64,000 nucleotides of DNA from Brachypodium distachyon (Eukaryota > Streptophyta > Magnoliopsida > Poales > Poaceae). Shown in pieces: positions 54,956 to 64,000 of the stretch; the stretch's first letter is position 1, and every line of letters begins with the position of its first letter. The notes beneath the pieces were generated by a model. The model was given only the letters and a program-made list of their open reading frames with translations. It had not been told where the DNA came from and ran no database searches. The DNA lies in assembly GCF_000005505.3 (NCBI RefSeq), contig NC_016131.3:26589001-26653000 (forward strand). Direction: 5' to 3'. The position numbers and the translations under genes were made by a program.

Positions 54956-56353
54956 ATGGCACGCCCACCAACCAACCGGCAACTCATAATATTATGGAAT
55001 GCAATGAGGCAACGTAGAGTGAAAATATTGATAACATTATATTTCATGATGCATAACTTGGTAATGTTAATTAGGAGGAGTCGGCATAGGATGCCTCATG
55101 TTAGGACGCCTTCTTGGTATGACCCGATTATTAGAGCACAAAATTTGCACAACAAGATACTTGTAAGCGACAAAGAATGTATTGACCAACTACGGATGGA
55201 TAGGCGCTGTTTTGGAGTGTTGTGTACTTTGGTGAGAGAAATAGGTGGGTTGAGGGATACTAGGAACATGAAAGTGGAAGAAATGGTTGCTATGTTCCTG
55301 CACATACTTGGCCATGATGAGAAAATCGAGCAATCCATCATGACTTCCAACGTTTAACTGGAACAGTAAGCCGAAAATTTCATTTAGTTTTAAGATCGGT
55401 ATTGAAGCTTTGGAAAGTGTTGCTTAAAAAGCCTAAACCTATTCCTGCCAATTGCATGGATGGAAGATGGAGTTGGTTTAAGGTACCAAATCTGTATTTC
55501 AAAATTACAGCAATCTTTTAGAGCTCGTTTTGTCCATGACCTAACACATTATATACAATTATTTTAGAACTGCCTAGGTGCCTTAGATGGGACATACATA
55601 AAAGTTCATGTGTCTGCCATTGACAAACCAAGATACCGCTCAAGAAAGAATGATGTTGCAACAAATGTTCTTGGTGTATGTGCACCAGACATGCAATTCA
55701 TCTATGTTTTACCTGGTTGGGAAGGATCTGCAGCTGATGCTAGGGTGCTTCGTGACGCCTTAACAAGAACAAATGGCCTTAAGATTTCCCGTGGTAAGAC
55801 ATAACTATGTACATAGTGATACATGAAAAATCAGCTATAAATATAGTCTACACGCATGATAAAACCGCTCCATATCTTTTCTTTTCTGTAGGTTGTTATT
55901 ACCTTGTTGATGACTGGATATAAGAATTGTAAAGGATTTCTCGCTCCATATAGAGGGCAGCGACACCATCTAAATGACTGGAAGAATCCACCAAATAAGA
56001 AAGAGGAACTCTTTAATATGAAGCACTCATCGGCAAGAAATGTGATTGAGAGAACCTTTGGGTTGTTGAAGATACGCTGGGCTATAATTAGGAATTCTTC
56101 TTATTACCCTATAAACACTCAAGTTGATATAATTCTAGCATGCTGCTATCTTCACAACCTCATACGACAACAAATGCGTGTTGATCCATGTGAGAAGTAT
56201 CTAGATGCATATATGAGAAAACTTCTGATGCAACAAGTAAATGAGGATGTGATTCACGGCACTGAAACATCACCAGAGTGGACTGAGAAAAGAGAGAAGT
56301 TAGCTGATGAAATGTGGAAAGCTTGGACATTGAAACGTCAACATAGGCAATAG
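54956..56353 (+). pseudogene. PIF/Harbinger (HARBI1-like) transposase with two frameshifts
   Basis: Exons of a HARBI1-type DDE nuclease. The first exon runs from the ATG at 54956 through an N-terminal helical region, with further exons at about 55567-55793 and 55892-56353. The three catalytic acidic residues are present: D in [14 protein letters not shown] in [11 protein letters not shown] and E in IERTFGLLKIRW. Two 1-nt defects break the frame: an apparently missing A in the A-run at 55322-55325, after which the frame stops at 55357 although IHHDFQRLTGTVSRKF is open in the next frame, and an extra A near 55913 (GATGACTGG against the expected codon order). The transposase is therefore probably inactive, though the catalytic exons are well preserved and the insertion may be fairly recent. 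C-terminal ...TLKRQHRQ then stop. Confidence 0.85.
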
Positions 56354-56548
56354 CTGCTAGGAAATGTTAGGATTCATGATTAAACTGCTTCCTCAGTTAT
56401 ATACCTTCTGTTAGCTCATTTTTATCTTTCATTTGTTTTCTGTTGGGTCTGAAGTGTTTTATAAAGAACACTATAATTACTTTGCAAGATTTTTTTTTCA
56501 TTGTTGTTTACATGTACACTCTTCATTTTTATCTGAATAAACTATCAG

Positions 56549-57720
56549 GTTAGTAAGCCAAAAGACTCCAAATTTACAACCAAAAAGAGAGACAAGAGAA
56601 CATGGACAGCAGAGGAGGAGAAGCTACTCATTGATATTCTCCATGAAATGAATGATTCTTGTTGGAAAGTAGATACTGGCCACAAGTCTGGGTATCTAAC
56701 TTATGTTGAGAAGAAAATGGCCATAAAACTACCTTATGCTGATCTGAAAGCTGATCCGCACATCAAATCAAAAGTGAAGATTCTAAAGAAGCAACTTTCA
56801 TATATTTTGGAGATCATGCAAAATGGCAGTGGGTTTGGATGCGATGACGAGAAGAAGATGGTAACCGGAGATAGAGAGACCTACATGGGTTGGGCAAAGG
56901 TACACTATCTTGTGATTTAATCTGGAAGCAAGTAGAACTATTTTGTGGTTTTATTGATTAAAGTTTCTAATGAATGTTCATGTTCTTTTGTAGTCTCGTG
57001 AGGGTGCAGGGCCTTTGTATGAAGCCTATGATCAATTTTGATAAGCTATGTGAGATTTATGCTAGTGATCTAGCAAAAGGAGTGAGTGCTAAAGGTCCGG
57101 GAGAGGATGTGGCGGAAGATGAACCCACCAAAGATGGAGAACATACCATCGAACTTGGAGAGGAAGATGTTTCTGAAGCTCATGATAACGCTAATAACAC
57201 ATCTGGTGGTCATAAGAATGGTCGTAAGAGAACATACGCAGATCTTGATACTCTTGGGATGGGATTTGTAAATGTATCTAATTCATTTGCAAAGTTCTTG
57301 GAAGCAGAGCAGCAAAATACAAACACCATGAATGGTATCCACAAGGCATTGCAGCGTGAATCCGATGTTCATGACAAAGCATCGGAAAACAGAGACAAAT
57401 TTCTTGAAGTATTGCAGGACCTACCTGGTCTTACTGATAAAGAAGTAGTCATGGCTATTCGTGTCATTGGTCCTGATGCTGGACGAATTGATTTTTTCTT
57501 AAAGATGCGTGCTCAGTTCAAAGTGGAGTTTGTTCGGCAGGAGTTGGAGGCGGCCAAGAAAAAACAGGTTTGTAAGTTTATGTTGCCTTTTATGTGTATT
57601 TTCGTAAGCAAAATCAGTTCCATTAACTGTAGCGGAAAGCCTTATTCTCATTTTGCATTTTTCTTTGCAGGTCCAAAGCGGAGGAGCAGCATAGGCACCC
57701 AAAAAGATAACTTGCTATAG
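56549..57720 (+). pseudogene. Myb/SANT-like ORF of the PIF/Harbinger element, apparently frame-shifted
   Basis: Second protein of PIF/Pong-like elements, a DNA-binding Myb/SANT-like factor needed with the transposase. The first exon (about 56549-56899) has the SANT-like pattern RTWTAEEEKLLIDILHEMN, DTGHKSGYL and KADPHIKSKVKILKKQ. A GTACAC donor joins it to about 56994. Near 57036-57039 a TTTT run interrupts the frame (Y-D-Q-F then stop), whereas FDKLCEIYASDLAKG continues in the neighbouring frame, so an extra T is suspected. The C-terminal part has an acidic stretch and an NGRKRTYADLDTLG motif and ends after a last intron at about 57718. The pattern fits the family well; coding integrity is doubtful. 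Confidence 0.75.
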
Positions 57721-60700
57721 TTAATGGCAGAACTTGAAGATTCATATTGAATAGATTTGTAGTGTCTTTACCATCCCTTTTTATTGTAGTGTCAGAACAT
57801 GCAATTTTATTATGTTTTTTTCTATTGTTGGTGGTATTTTCCATTTCAGCCATATTAAGCGTCAGAGTTTATATGCTGCTCACTATTGGTGACATTCTTC
57901 TGTTTGTCTCTCTTCTATTTGTGGCACAGTGCCTGGTCTTTCTTGTTTCATTGATCGAGTTCCTGCATTTTCAGCTTCTTGTATTGCTTAAGTACACTCT
58001 TGATTTCTGATACTAGCTTTGCTCTGTGCGTGCTGACGTGCTTCACTGTGTCAGATGGACATTTGATAATATTCTATTTATATTCAAGCCCATTTGCACC
58101 GAACAAACAAGAGAAATTAATTTCCTCTTTAAACTCCCATGTACACGTCAAACGGAGGAATGCTGCTTTCCTTTCCCATGACACCTCCGAACTCCCTGCT
58201 AGCAATTCCCATTCCCCTGTCCTCCACCCTCCACTTGTTAGACAGAACCAGCAACGTCTTTTTCTTTTTGCTCAAAAAAAAAAAGCAAGGTCTCACCGGA
58301 AACAGTAGGAGAGGCTCTTGCTATGGTACTGAGCCAGCAAGATCGCAACGGCACGAAACCGAAACTGCTCCTCTGAGCAGTTTAGTTCATCTTTCTATGA
58401 GCTCTTAATTTGAACCAATAAAAAAAGGACTCTTGATTTTAGCCAAAAAAAATTGTCAGTAAAGATGTCCACCGATGAACAGATATACCGTGCTGATCTT
58501 TCTTTGTAATTTCTGAGGCTAGCTGCTATTGCTGCTTGGCATGTTTATGATATGTCCATCTGTTGGTAGCAGTACCCTCTTGAAAAGTCCATTATGTCAA
58601 AGCTGTCTCAATTTGTCGCCCCAGCGTATTTTTCTTCTCTGATAATTTAGAGCTTGCTCCAAGCTGTCTCATTCCGCAGTTTGCTGAAGACGAGCAGCAG
58701 TGACGAGTGTTTATGTCTGGAGAGATCAAGTCCCCGTTGCATAGAGACAGTTGCGTACAGGCGGGGTCTGAAGCTTTGATCTCTTCTTCACCGATGGAGA
58801 TAGATAGATTTTTATTGGAGTATCTCATATTCATTATGTATCCTTGTTTTTGTTTGGCACGGCAACTTCTTCATCTTTGTGGTGACCGCCCATGGCATAC
58901 GCCCATATGATGGACGAATGGGTCTCAATTTCCATCCGGGGTAGACAGACAGACTGTTAAACGATTAATTATTCGGCTCGTAGTGTCCGTCCAGATGGAG
59001 TACAAATCAGCATTTTCTCAGACAGAAACTTAAATACAAACAAGCATTCTTTGTAATAGTGTATATACATCTCTAACATGAAATCGCATGAAGAATATTT
59101 GTTGGAATTGGCAGCCGAAAGGTATTGCAAACTAAACATTTGGCTATGTGAAGCATGCATGTTGTTCAAATTTATATGGCATGTACATGTTTCTCAAACT
59201 AGGTTTGTTTGTTTGCTTTTCGCTTGGTTTTCTGTAGTTAACTGAACGATTATATTCTTCTTAATTAATTTATAGAATAAAATATAAGTGGACACATAAG
59301 AGATCTAGAAGTATTGTCACGAAACCTACCGTCTACATTTTGGGTCGAAACATAGACTACGGGGCAAAAAAAAAAGAAAATGATGTCAAAATACGGTTCT
59401 ACAACACAGTTCAGCTACAAGGATAGAGCAGAAGGAAGGTAACTTTAGGAAAAGACAACGAACAACGACCAAACTATTCCTAGGTGATCATTGGCCTGCC
59501 AGATTCACACTTGTCTTTGGCAATTGTACATGCAGTAATAATACCATGTCCCCTTATCGGGTCATGGTCTTTACCATAAGATGTGTCGCTCTAGCTTTCG
59601 GGACAATCACATTACCTCCTTTCGCATTCCTACCAAATACATCGGAAACGTGTGGAGGTGTCGTATATGAGATTATACTTGAGAAACAAATGCATTTTAG
59701 CATGAAGTGAAACACATATCCTAATAAAGTAGGATACACACCATCCATCAAGAATTCTCCGCTACGCAATATACGGCCTAGATAATCGACAAGAAGTTCC
59801 TCAATCGAGAAAAAACCACTCCTACTCCACTACAAAAGGACCAGCACACATCTAACAATATTCACACCAAAGCAACAAAAGCACATTATATGAAGTTAAT
59901 AAATCGAGAGACTGGTTTTTTAGAGGTCAAAACATTCCTCACTGAAAACTTAATTTATTCAATGATTCTTCTTTACAAACTCTAGTCCCAGAAAACCCGG
60001 TTACCAATTTATTCAAGAAACCTCCTTCGGAAAGCTATGCCACGCAAGGACAAATTTGACACTCGCATCGGACGCCAATAATTAGAGCACGGCCCACATC
60101 TTCCTTATCTCAAGCCCCTGATTGTCTTCTACCCCCATGCCCCTGCTGCCCCTACCTCCTCCTCTCCATCCCCGACTGCGTCCCCAAATCCTCTCGTGTG
60201 TGCCGCCATGCCGCGCCTCCTCGCGTCGCCGTCGTACAGACAAGGGGAGGCCAGATCCGCATCGCCGCCGTCCCAACGGGGAGAAACGCCGCCTTCCAAA
60301 CGGGGAGAGGGCAGATCCGCGCCGCCGCCTTCCGAACGGGGAGAGGGCAGATCCGTGCCGCCACCGTTCGAACAGGGGCAGGCCGGATCCGCGCCGCCTG
60401 GGCCCCCCTCGCCCTGGATTCGCACCGCCATGTCCTTGTACGACAGGATTTGCGCCGCCACGTTCCGCCAGAGCTCGTCGTCGGGAGGCGTCACGGATCG
60501 ATGCGTCACCAAGGAGCAACGCCGGTGAGTTTTTTTTATTCCTGTGAATTAAAAGCTCAAAACCTAATTTGAAAGTGGATCCGAGTACTCGGTAATTCCA
60601 GTATCATTGTGAGTTACGGAGTAGAAAAGAAAATAAGGAATAAAGTTATGGAGAACAATTCCTTTTCACAAAATCTTTTTTCTCCTTCCGTGGAGCCGGT

Positions 60701-61310
60701 AGTATCCCCTTCGCAAAACCCCAACCTCCAGCGATTTCTCTCCCAGCGTTACGAAACGCCCACCGCCCCTCCCCAGCCAACGCCGCCCCCGGCTCGCCTC
60801 TCTCACGGGCCAGAGATTGAGTTCCCATCATCCTCCCCGCCGGCGTCCTCGTCCCCTTCCTGCCTCCCCTCAACCCTCTTGTTTCGGTGCGGAGATCCCG
60901 CGTGTGGAGTCAGATCCTCGGTCTCCAGAGCGCGGGGCTCGAAGGCGGCGGCAGCAGCTGCCGGACAGAGAAGGTGAGATGAACTCCCCCTGCAGTAGTT
61001 GGCGGATGGGGATCGCTAGCCGCTAGGGCGTCCGTAGATTTGCGCAAGATCGAGGCTCGAGTAGGGAGTTCTTTTTTGGGGGGTTTTGTTCGCCAAATTT
61101 CGGGATGTTCGCCAAAATTTCGCATATGGAGGCACGGGTAGTAAAAAAAATATCAGCAGGATTGTTCGGTATTTTGTCTTCTCCAAGAAATTGGATGGTC
61201 TTAATCTTCTCTAGTTCCGTGTTGTTTCGCCTGCCCAGCATCTGTAAGTTCTAAAATGTTCTCAGAATTCTGAAAGAGAAACGATTTCTATTTTGTTTTG
61301 CAGCGGAACC
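57721..61310. other. Gene-free interval upstream of SEC15
   Basis: 57.7-58.25 kb is the right flank of the Harbinger element. 58.3-60.1 kb has no recognised gene; a minus-strand frame at 59554-59769 resembles no family I know. 60240-60400 is a GC-rich minisatellite. About 60.65-60.97 kb and 61304-61310 are the leader exons of SEC15 with an intron at 60974-61303. Confidence 0.45.
60240..60400 (+). repeat. About 36-bp GC-rich minisatellite, about 4 copies
   Basis: Repeats of CGGGGAGAGGGCAGATCCGC followed by GCCGCCGCCTTCCGAA, with three clear copies and a degenerate first and last one. Open on both strands because of the 3-bp-divisible unit, but no known protein. Confidence 0.75.
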
Positions 61311-63677
61311 ATGACTGCGCAGAACAAGAAGAGGGGTGTTGTGGAGAATGGAGACGGCGGTATCGGCACGGCTCTGGCTAGCTTCATCGCAAACAATGAG
61401 GACCTAGGCCCAATTGTGCGGCGTGCTTTCGCGGCAGGGAACCCTGACGCTCTCTTCAACAGCCTCAGGGGCATCGCGAAGAGGAAAGAGGTTGAGATCG
61501 AGGAGCTCTGTAGGCTCCACTATGAGGAATTCATCCTTGCGGTCGACGAGCTGCGTGGGGTGTTGGTTGATGCCGATGGACTCAAGGGCACGATGGCAGA
61601 CGAGAACCTGCGCTTGCAGGAGGTTGCTACTGCCCTGCTGCAGAAGATTGATGAGCATATTGAGTTGGATGAGGTGAATAAGAATGTTGGGGAAGCACTG
61701 GCGACGCTGAAGATCTGTCTGCAAGTCACCAGCCTGTGCCACATGTGCAACAAGGACATCACTGAAGGCAATTTTCAGACCGCGCTGAAGACTTTAGAGC
61801 TGATTGAGAAGGACTACATGCAAAAGATTCCCCTGGAGCGTCTTCAAAAGGTTGTTCAGAAAAAAGTACCAATGATAAAACTGTATATTGAGAAGAAAGT
61901 TTGCGGTGAGTTTAATGAGTGGTTGGTGTATATCAGAAAGTCTGCAATGGAGATTGGGCAAGCCTCGATACGCCAGGTCTCTCTGGATCGTCAGAAAGAT
62001 GAGGGTATGCGTGCCCGGCAGAGGGAAGCAGACGATTATGGTTATGTTGGGTTTGATGAACATGCCTATTCTTTGGATTTGGAGGATGTAGGCGATGAAG
62101 CAACAGTAGAATTTGATCTTACACCAGTGTACCGAGCATACCACATTCACAAAAGTCTTGGTCTTGGAGAAAAGTTTCAGGAATATTACTACAGTAATAG
62201 GCTCATGCAACTCAACTTGGACATGCAAATTTCCACGACACAACCATTCATTGAGTCCCACCAATACTTCCTTGCACAGGTAGCTGGATTCTTTATTGTC
62301 GAGGACCGTGTACTTCGAACTGCAGACGGTCTTCTGTCTGACAGCCAGGTTGAGACAATGTGGGAAATAGCTATTTCTAAGGTCACCTCTATTTTAGGGG
62401 AACAGTTCTCTCACATGGAAGCTGGTAACCACCACCTCCTTGTAAAAGATTATGTCTCTCTTCTGTGTGCAAGCATGAAGAATTATGGATATCAAACCAC
62501 ATCTTTGCTTGAAGTTCTTGACAATAATAGGGACAGATATCATGAGCTGCTTCTTTCTGATTGCCGGAAGCAGATAGAAGGTGTCTTTGCTAAGGACTCA
62601 TATGAAAGGATGGTTATAAAGAACGAAAACGAGTACAATATGAATGTCTTAACATTTCAACTTGAAAACATCGGTTTAGTCCCAGATCTTCCATATACCG
62701 CACCATTTTCCTCTTGTGTTCCTAGTGCTTGCCGTATCGTGCACTTTTTTATCGAGGCCTCAGTAAGCTACATGTCACACTGTGGTACAATGAACTGCTA
62801 TGATGTGGTGAAAGGATATCTAGACAAGCTCTTAAAGGTACTGAATGATGATCTTCTGAACTTGATACATGTTGGTTCTGTGGAAATTGCACAGATGGTG
62901 CAGATTGCAGGAAATATTGCCATTCTTGAGCGCTCCTGTGATATGTTCCTCCGTCAAGCTGCCCAACTTTGTGGTCTCCCCAGACGGCTTCTTGAGATGC
63001 CTCATTCTGGTTTGACTGGTAGAGCTTTGCTCAAAGCTTCCCAAAATGCGGCATACACTGGATTAATAACCTTGGCCAATTCAAAGATAGATGAATTTGT
63101 GTTGCTCTTGACCGGCATCAATTGGACATCAGAGGAAACTCCAGAACATGCAAATGACTACATGAATGAAATCCTCATCTACCTTGACATGCTAGTATCA
63201 GCCGCGCAACCGATTTTGCCTAAAGAGGCCCTCTTCAAGGTTATTTCTACTGCTCTCAGCCACATCTCAGACTCTATAATAACAGTTCTTCTTAGCGACA
63301 GGGTGAAAAGGTTCAATATCAATGCTGTTGTAGGTATTGATATTGACCTGAAAATGCTAGAAGAGTTTGCAGATGACAGATTTCACAGTACTGGATTGTC
63401 GGACCTTAGAAAGGAAACAAGTTTCAAAGACTGTTTGGTCGAAATTAGGCAGCTGACTAATCTTCTGCTCAGCAACCAGCCAGAGAGCTTCATGAATGCT
63501 GTGATAAGGGAGAATAATTATGGGTCCTTGGACCACAAGAAGGTAACCATCATCTGTGAGAAGTTCAGGGATGCTTCAGACAGTTTGTTTGGGAGCCTTT
63601 CAGGCCGAAGCATGGTGCAGAATGCTCGGAAGAAGTCCTTGGATGTGTTAAAGAGAAGGTTGAAGGATTTTAGCTGA
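61311..63677 (+). CDS. SEC15A: Exocyst complex component SEC15 (SEC15A-like)
   Basis: 788 residues from the ATG at 61311, single coding exon with an intron in the 5' UTR. Subunit of the octameric exocyst that tethers secretory vesicles to the plasma membrane before fusion; plant SEC15 subunits are used in polar growth, cell-plate formation and defence secretion. Visible family features are an N-terminal coiled-coil region (about residues 60-200) with KEVEIEELCRLHYEEFI and ILAVDELRGVLVDADGLK, then FDLTPVYRAYHIHKSLGL and the SEC15 C-terminal helical repeats, including the strongly conserved FADDRFHSTGLSDL and ENNYGSLDHKKVTIICEKF near the end. Length agrees with the family (about 790). No frameshift. 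Its 3' flank resembles those of the F-box pair. Confidence 0.95.
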   Translation: MTAQNKKRGVVENGDGGIGTALASFIANNEDLGPIVRRAFAAGNPDALFNSLRGIAKRKEVEIEELCRLHYEEFILAVDELRGVLVDADGLKGTMADENLRLQEVATALLQKIDEHIELDEVNKNVGEALATLKICLQVTSLCHMCNKDITEGNFQTALKTLELIEKDYMQKIPLERLQKVVQKKVPMIKLYIEKKVCGEFNEWLVYIRKSAMEIGQASIRQVSLDRQKDEGMRARQREADDYGYVGFDEHAYSLDLEDVGDEATVEFDLTPVYRAYHIHKSLGLGEKFQEYYYSNRLMQLNLDMQISTTQPFIESHQYFLAQVAGFFIVEDRVLRTADGLLSDSQVETMWEIAISKVTSILGEQFSHMEAGNHHLLVKDYVSLLCASMKNYGYQTTSLLEVLDNNRDRYHELLLSDCRKQIEGVFAKDSYERMVIKNENEYNMNVLTFQLENIGLVPDLPYTAPFSSCVPSACRIVHFFIEASVSYMSHCGTMNCYDVVKGYLDKLLKVLNDDLLNLIHVGSVEIAQMVQIAGNIAILERSCDMFLRQAAQLCGLPRRLLEMPHSGLTGRALLKASQNAAYTGLITLANSKIDEFVLLLTGINWTSEETPEHANDYMNEILIYLDMLVSAAQPILPKEALFKVISTALSHISDSIITVLLSDRVKRFNINAVVGIDIDLKMLEEFADDRFHSTGLSDLRKETSFKDCLVEIRQLTNLLLSNQPESFMNAVIRENNYGSLDHKKVTIICEKFRDASDSLFGSLSGRSMVQNARKKSLDVLKRRLKDFS

Positions 63678-64000
63678 GATTAGCTATGTTCCATCCCAAT
63701 TAAGCTGGCACCCCTTGAGAAGAAGACTGATACCTGTTGATCTTAGCTGTTTTATATCAGTTACATTTCCTTGTTCTTCTTCTCCTCTTAAATCTCCTTT
63801 GTTCTAGCCTCATAATGGAACCAGTGTAGTTTTATAACAGTGTCCAGTACATGTCTTTGGATGGTCGTAATAGTACTTCTCTATCATCATTCGGTACTTA
63901 TGGTTCTATCTTGAGTATCATGTTAATGTTCTGAATTATGGAGCCCCTGCCCCCTGCTGCACAAATCTACAGTTCACTTTGCATTGTGGAGAAACAAGAA
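63678..64000 (+). other. SEC15 3' UTR/flank, homologous to F-box tails
   Basis: From about 63780 to the window end the sequence resembles the 3' flank of F-box copy 2 (about 51115-51330) and of copy 1 (about 48190-48430). Examples are CTCCTTTGTTCTAGC, the ACATGTCTTTGGATGGTCG stretch and ATGTTAATGTTCTGAA. The similarity may continue past the window edge. Confidence 0.7.

Larger units (their letters stand above)
52210..58240 (+). mobile_element. Decayed PIF/Harbinger DNA transposon with two ORFs, nested solo LTR and PB1-like exon
   Basis: Defined by a HARBI1-type DDE transposase gene followed by a Myb/SANT-like ORF on the same strand, the standard two-ORF layout of plant PIF/Pong-like elements. 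Candidate ends are GCGTTTGGTTGGGG with AGGGAATGGGAGTT near 52210-52260, and the inverted GGGAATGGGAATT and AGGGAGTTCGG near 58185-58240. The match is partial and no TTA-type target duplication was confirmed, so the borders are approximate. Subtracting the 0.92 kb LTR leaves about 5.1 kb, a normal size for an autonomous element. Confidence 0.6.

Noticed and set aside
59554..59769. 71-residue minus frame that looks protein-like
   Set aside because: No recognised domain, no clear exon borders, and no neighbours supporting a gene.
60082..60547. Several long frames on both strands near 60.1-60.5 kb
   Set aside because: Produced by a minisatellite whose unit is a multiple of three; no known protein.

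Overview
This window looks like a compact, gene-rich piece of a grass nuclear genome, most likely a Pooideae species of the Brachypodium type. The reasons are intron-containing plant genes with GT/AG junctions and GC-rich first exons, many small Stowaway-like MITEs with the grass-typical CTCCCTCCG terminus and TA target sites, and a gene set I associate with the rice chromosome 6 long arm (GDP-L-fucose synthase, phage-type plastid RNA polymerase, PP2C). The rice link is recollection and was not searched. There is no bacterial-style organisation; the genes are independent transcription units.

Layout. 0-1.6 kb (-): an anthocyanidin/dihydroflavonol-reductase-like gene whose last exon probably lies beyond the left edge. 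3.0-4.1 kb (-): GDP-L-fucose synthase. 5.8-6.3 kb (-): an unrecognised small secreted protein. 8.3-10.5 kb (+): a heptahelical PAQR/ADIPOR-type membrane protein. 11.3-13.2 and 17.4-19.2 kb (-): two tandem DUF2828/vWA single-exon genes; the second has lost its ancestral start frame. 20.3-28.9 kb (-): a complete 19-exon nuclear gene for the plastid phage-type RNA polymerase (RpoTp). 30.3-30.6 kb (-): an RCI2/PMP3 proteolipid. 34.8-37.6 kb (+): a ten-exon PP2C phosphatase. 40.8-41.2 kb (-): an F-box fragment. 41.9-44.0 kb (+): a protein with two U1-type zinc fingers. 45.5-45.9 kb (-): a small Ala/Glu/Lys-rich protein. 46.8-51.1 kb (+): a tandem F-box pair, the first broken by two 1-nt deletions. 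52.0 kb (+): a tRNA-Glu(CTC). 52.2-58.2 kb (+): a decayed PIF/Harbinger element with transposase and Myb/SANT ORFs, a PB1-like exon of the type found in MULE proteins, and a nested solo LTR. 61.3-63.7 kb (+): exocyst subunit SEC15.

Functional reading. The host genes cover unrelated housekeeping roles: cell-wall nucleotide sugar, plastid transcription, signalling dephosphorylation, exocytosis and membrane stress response. The genome-evolution signals are the more interesting part. They are the frame-shifted DUF2828 paralogue, a tandem duplication across a PP2C splice donor, the composite Harbinger/PB1-like/LTR locus, and a 3' tail shared between the F-box duplicates and the unrelated SEC15 gene about 12 kb away. 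I did not find a clearly novel multi-gene system; the composite transposon locus and the shared tail are the strongest candidates for follow-up. All exon boundaries were derived by eye from reading frame and GT/AG signals.
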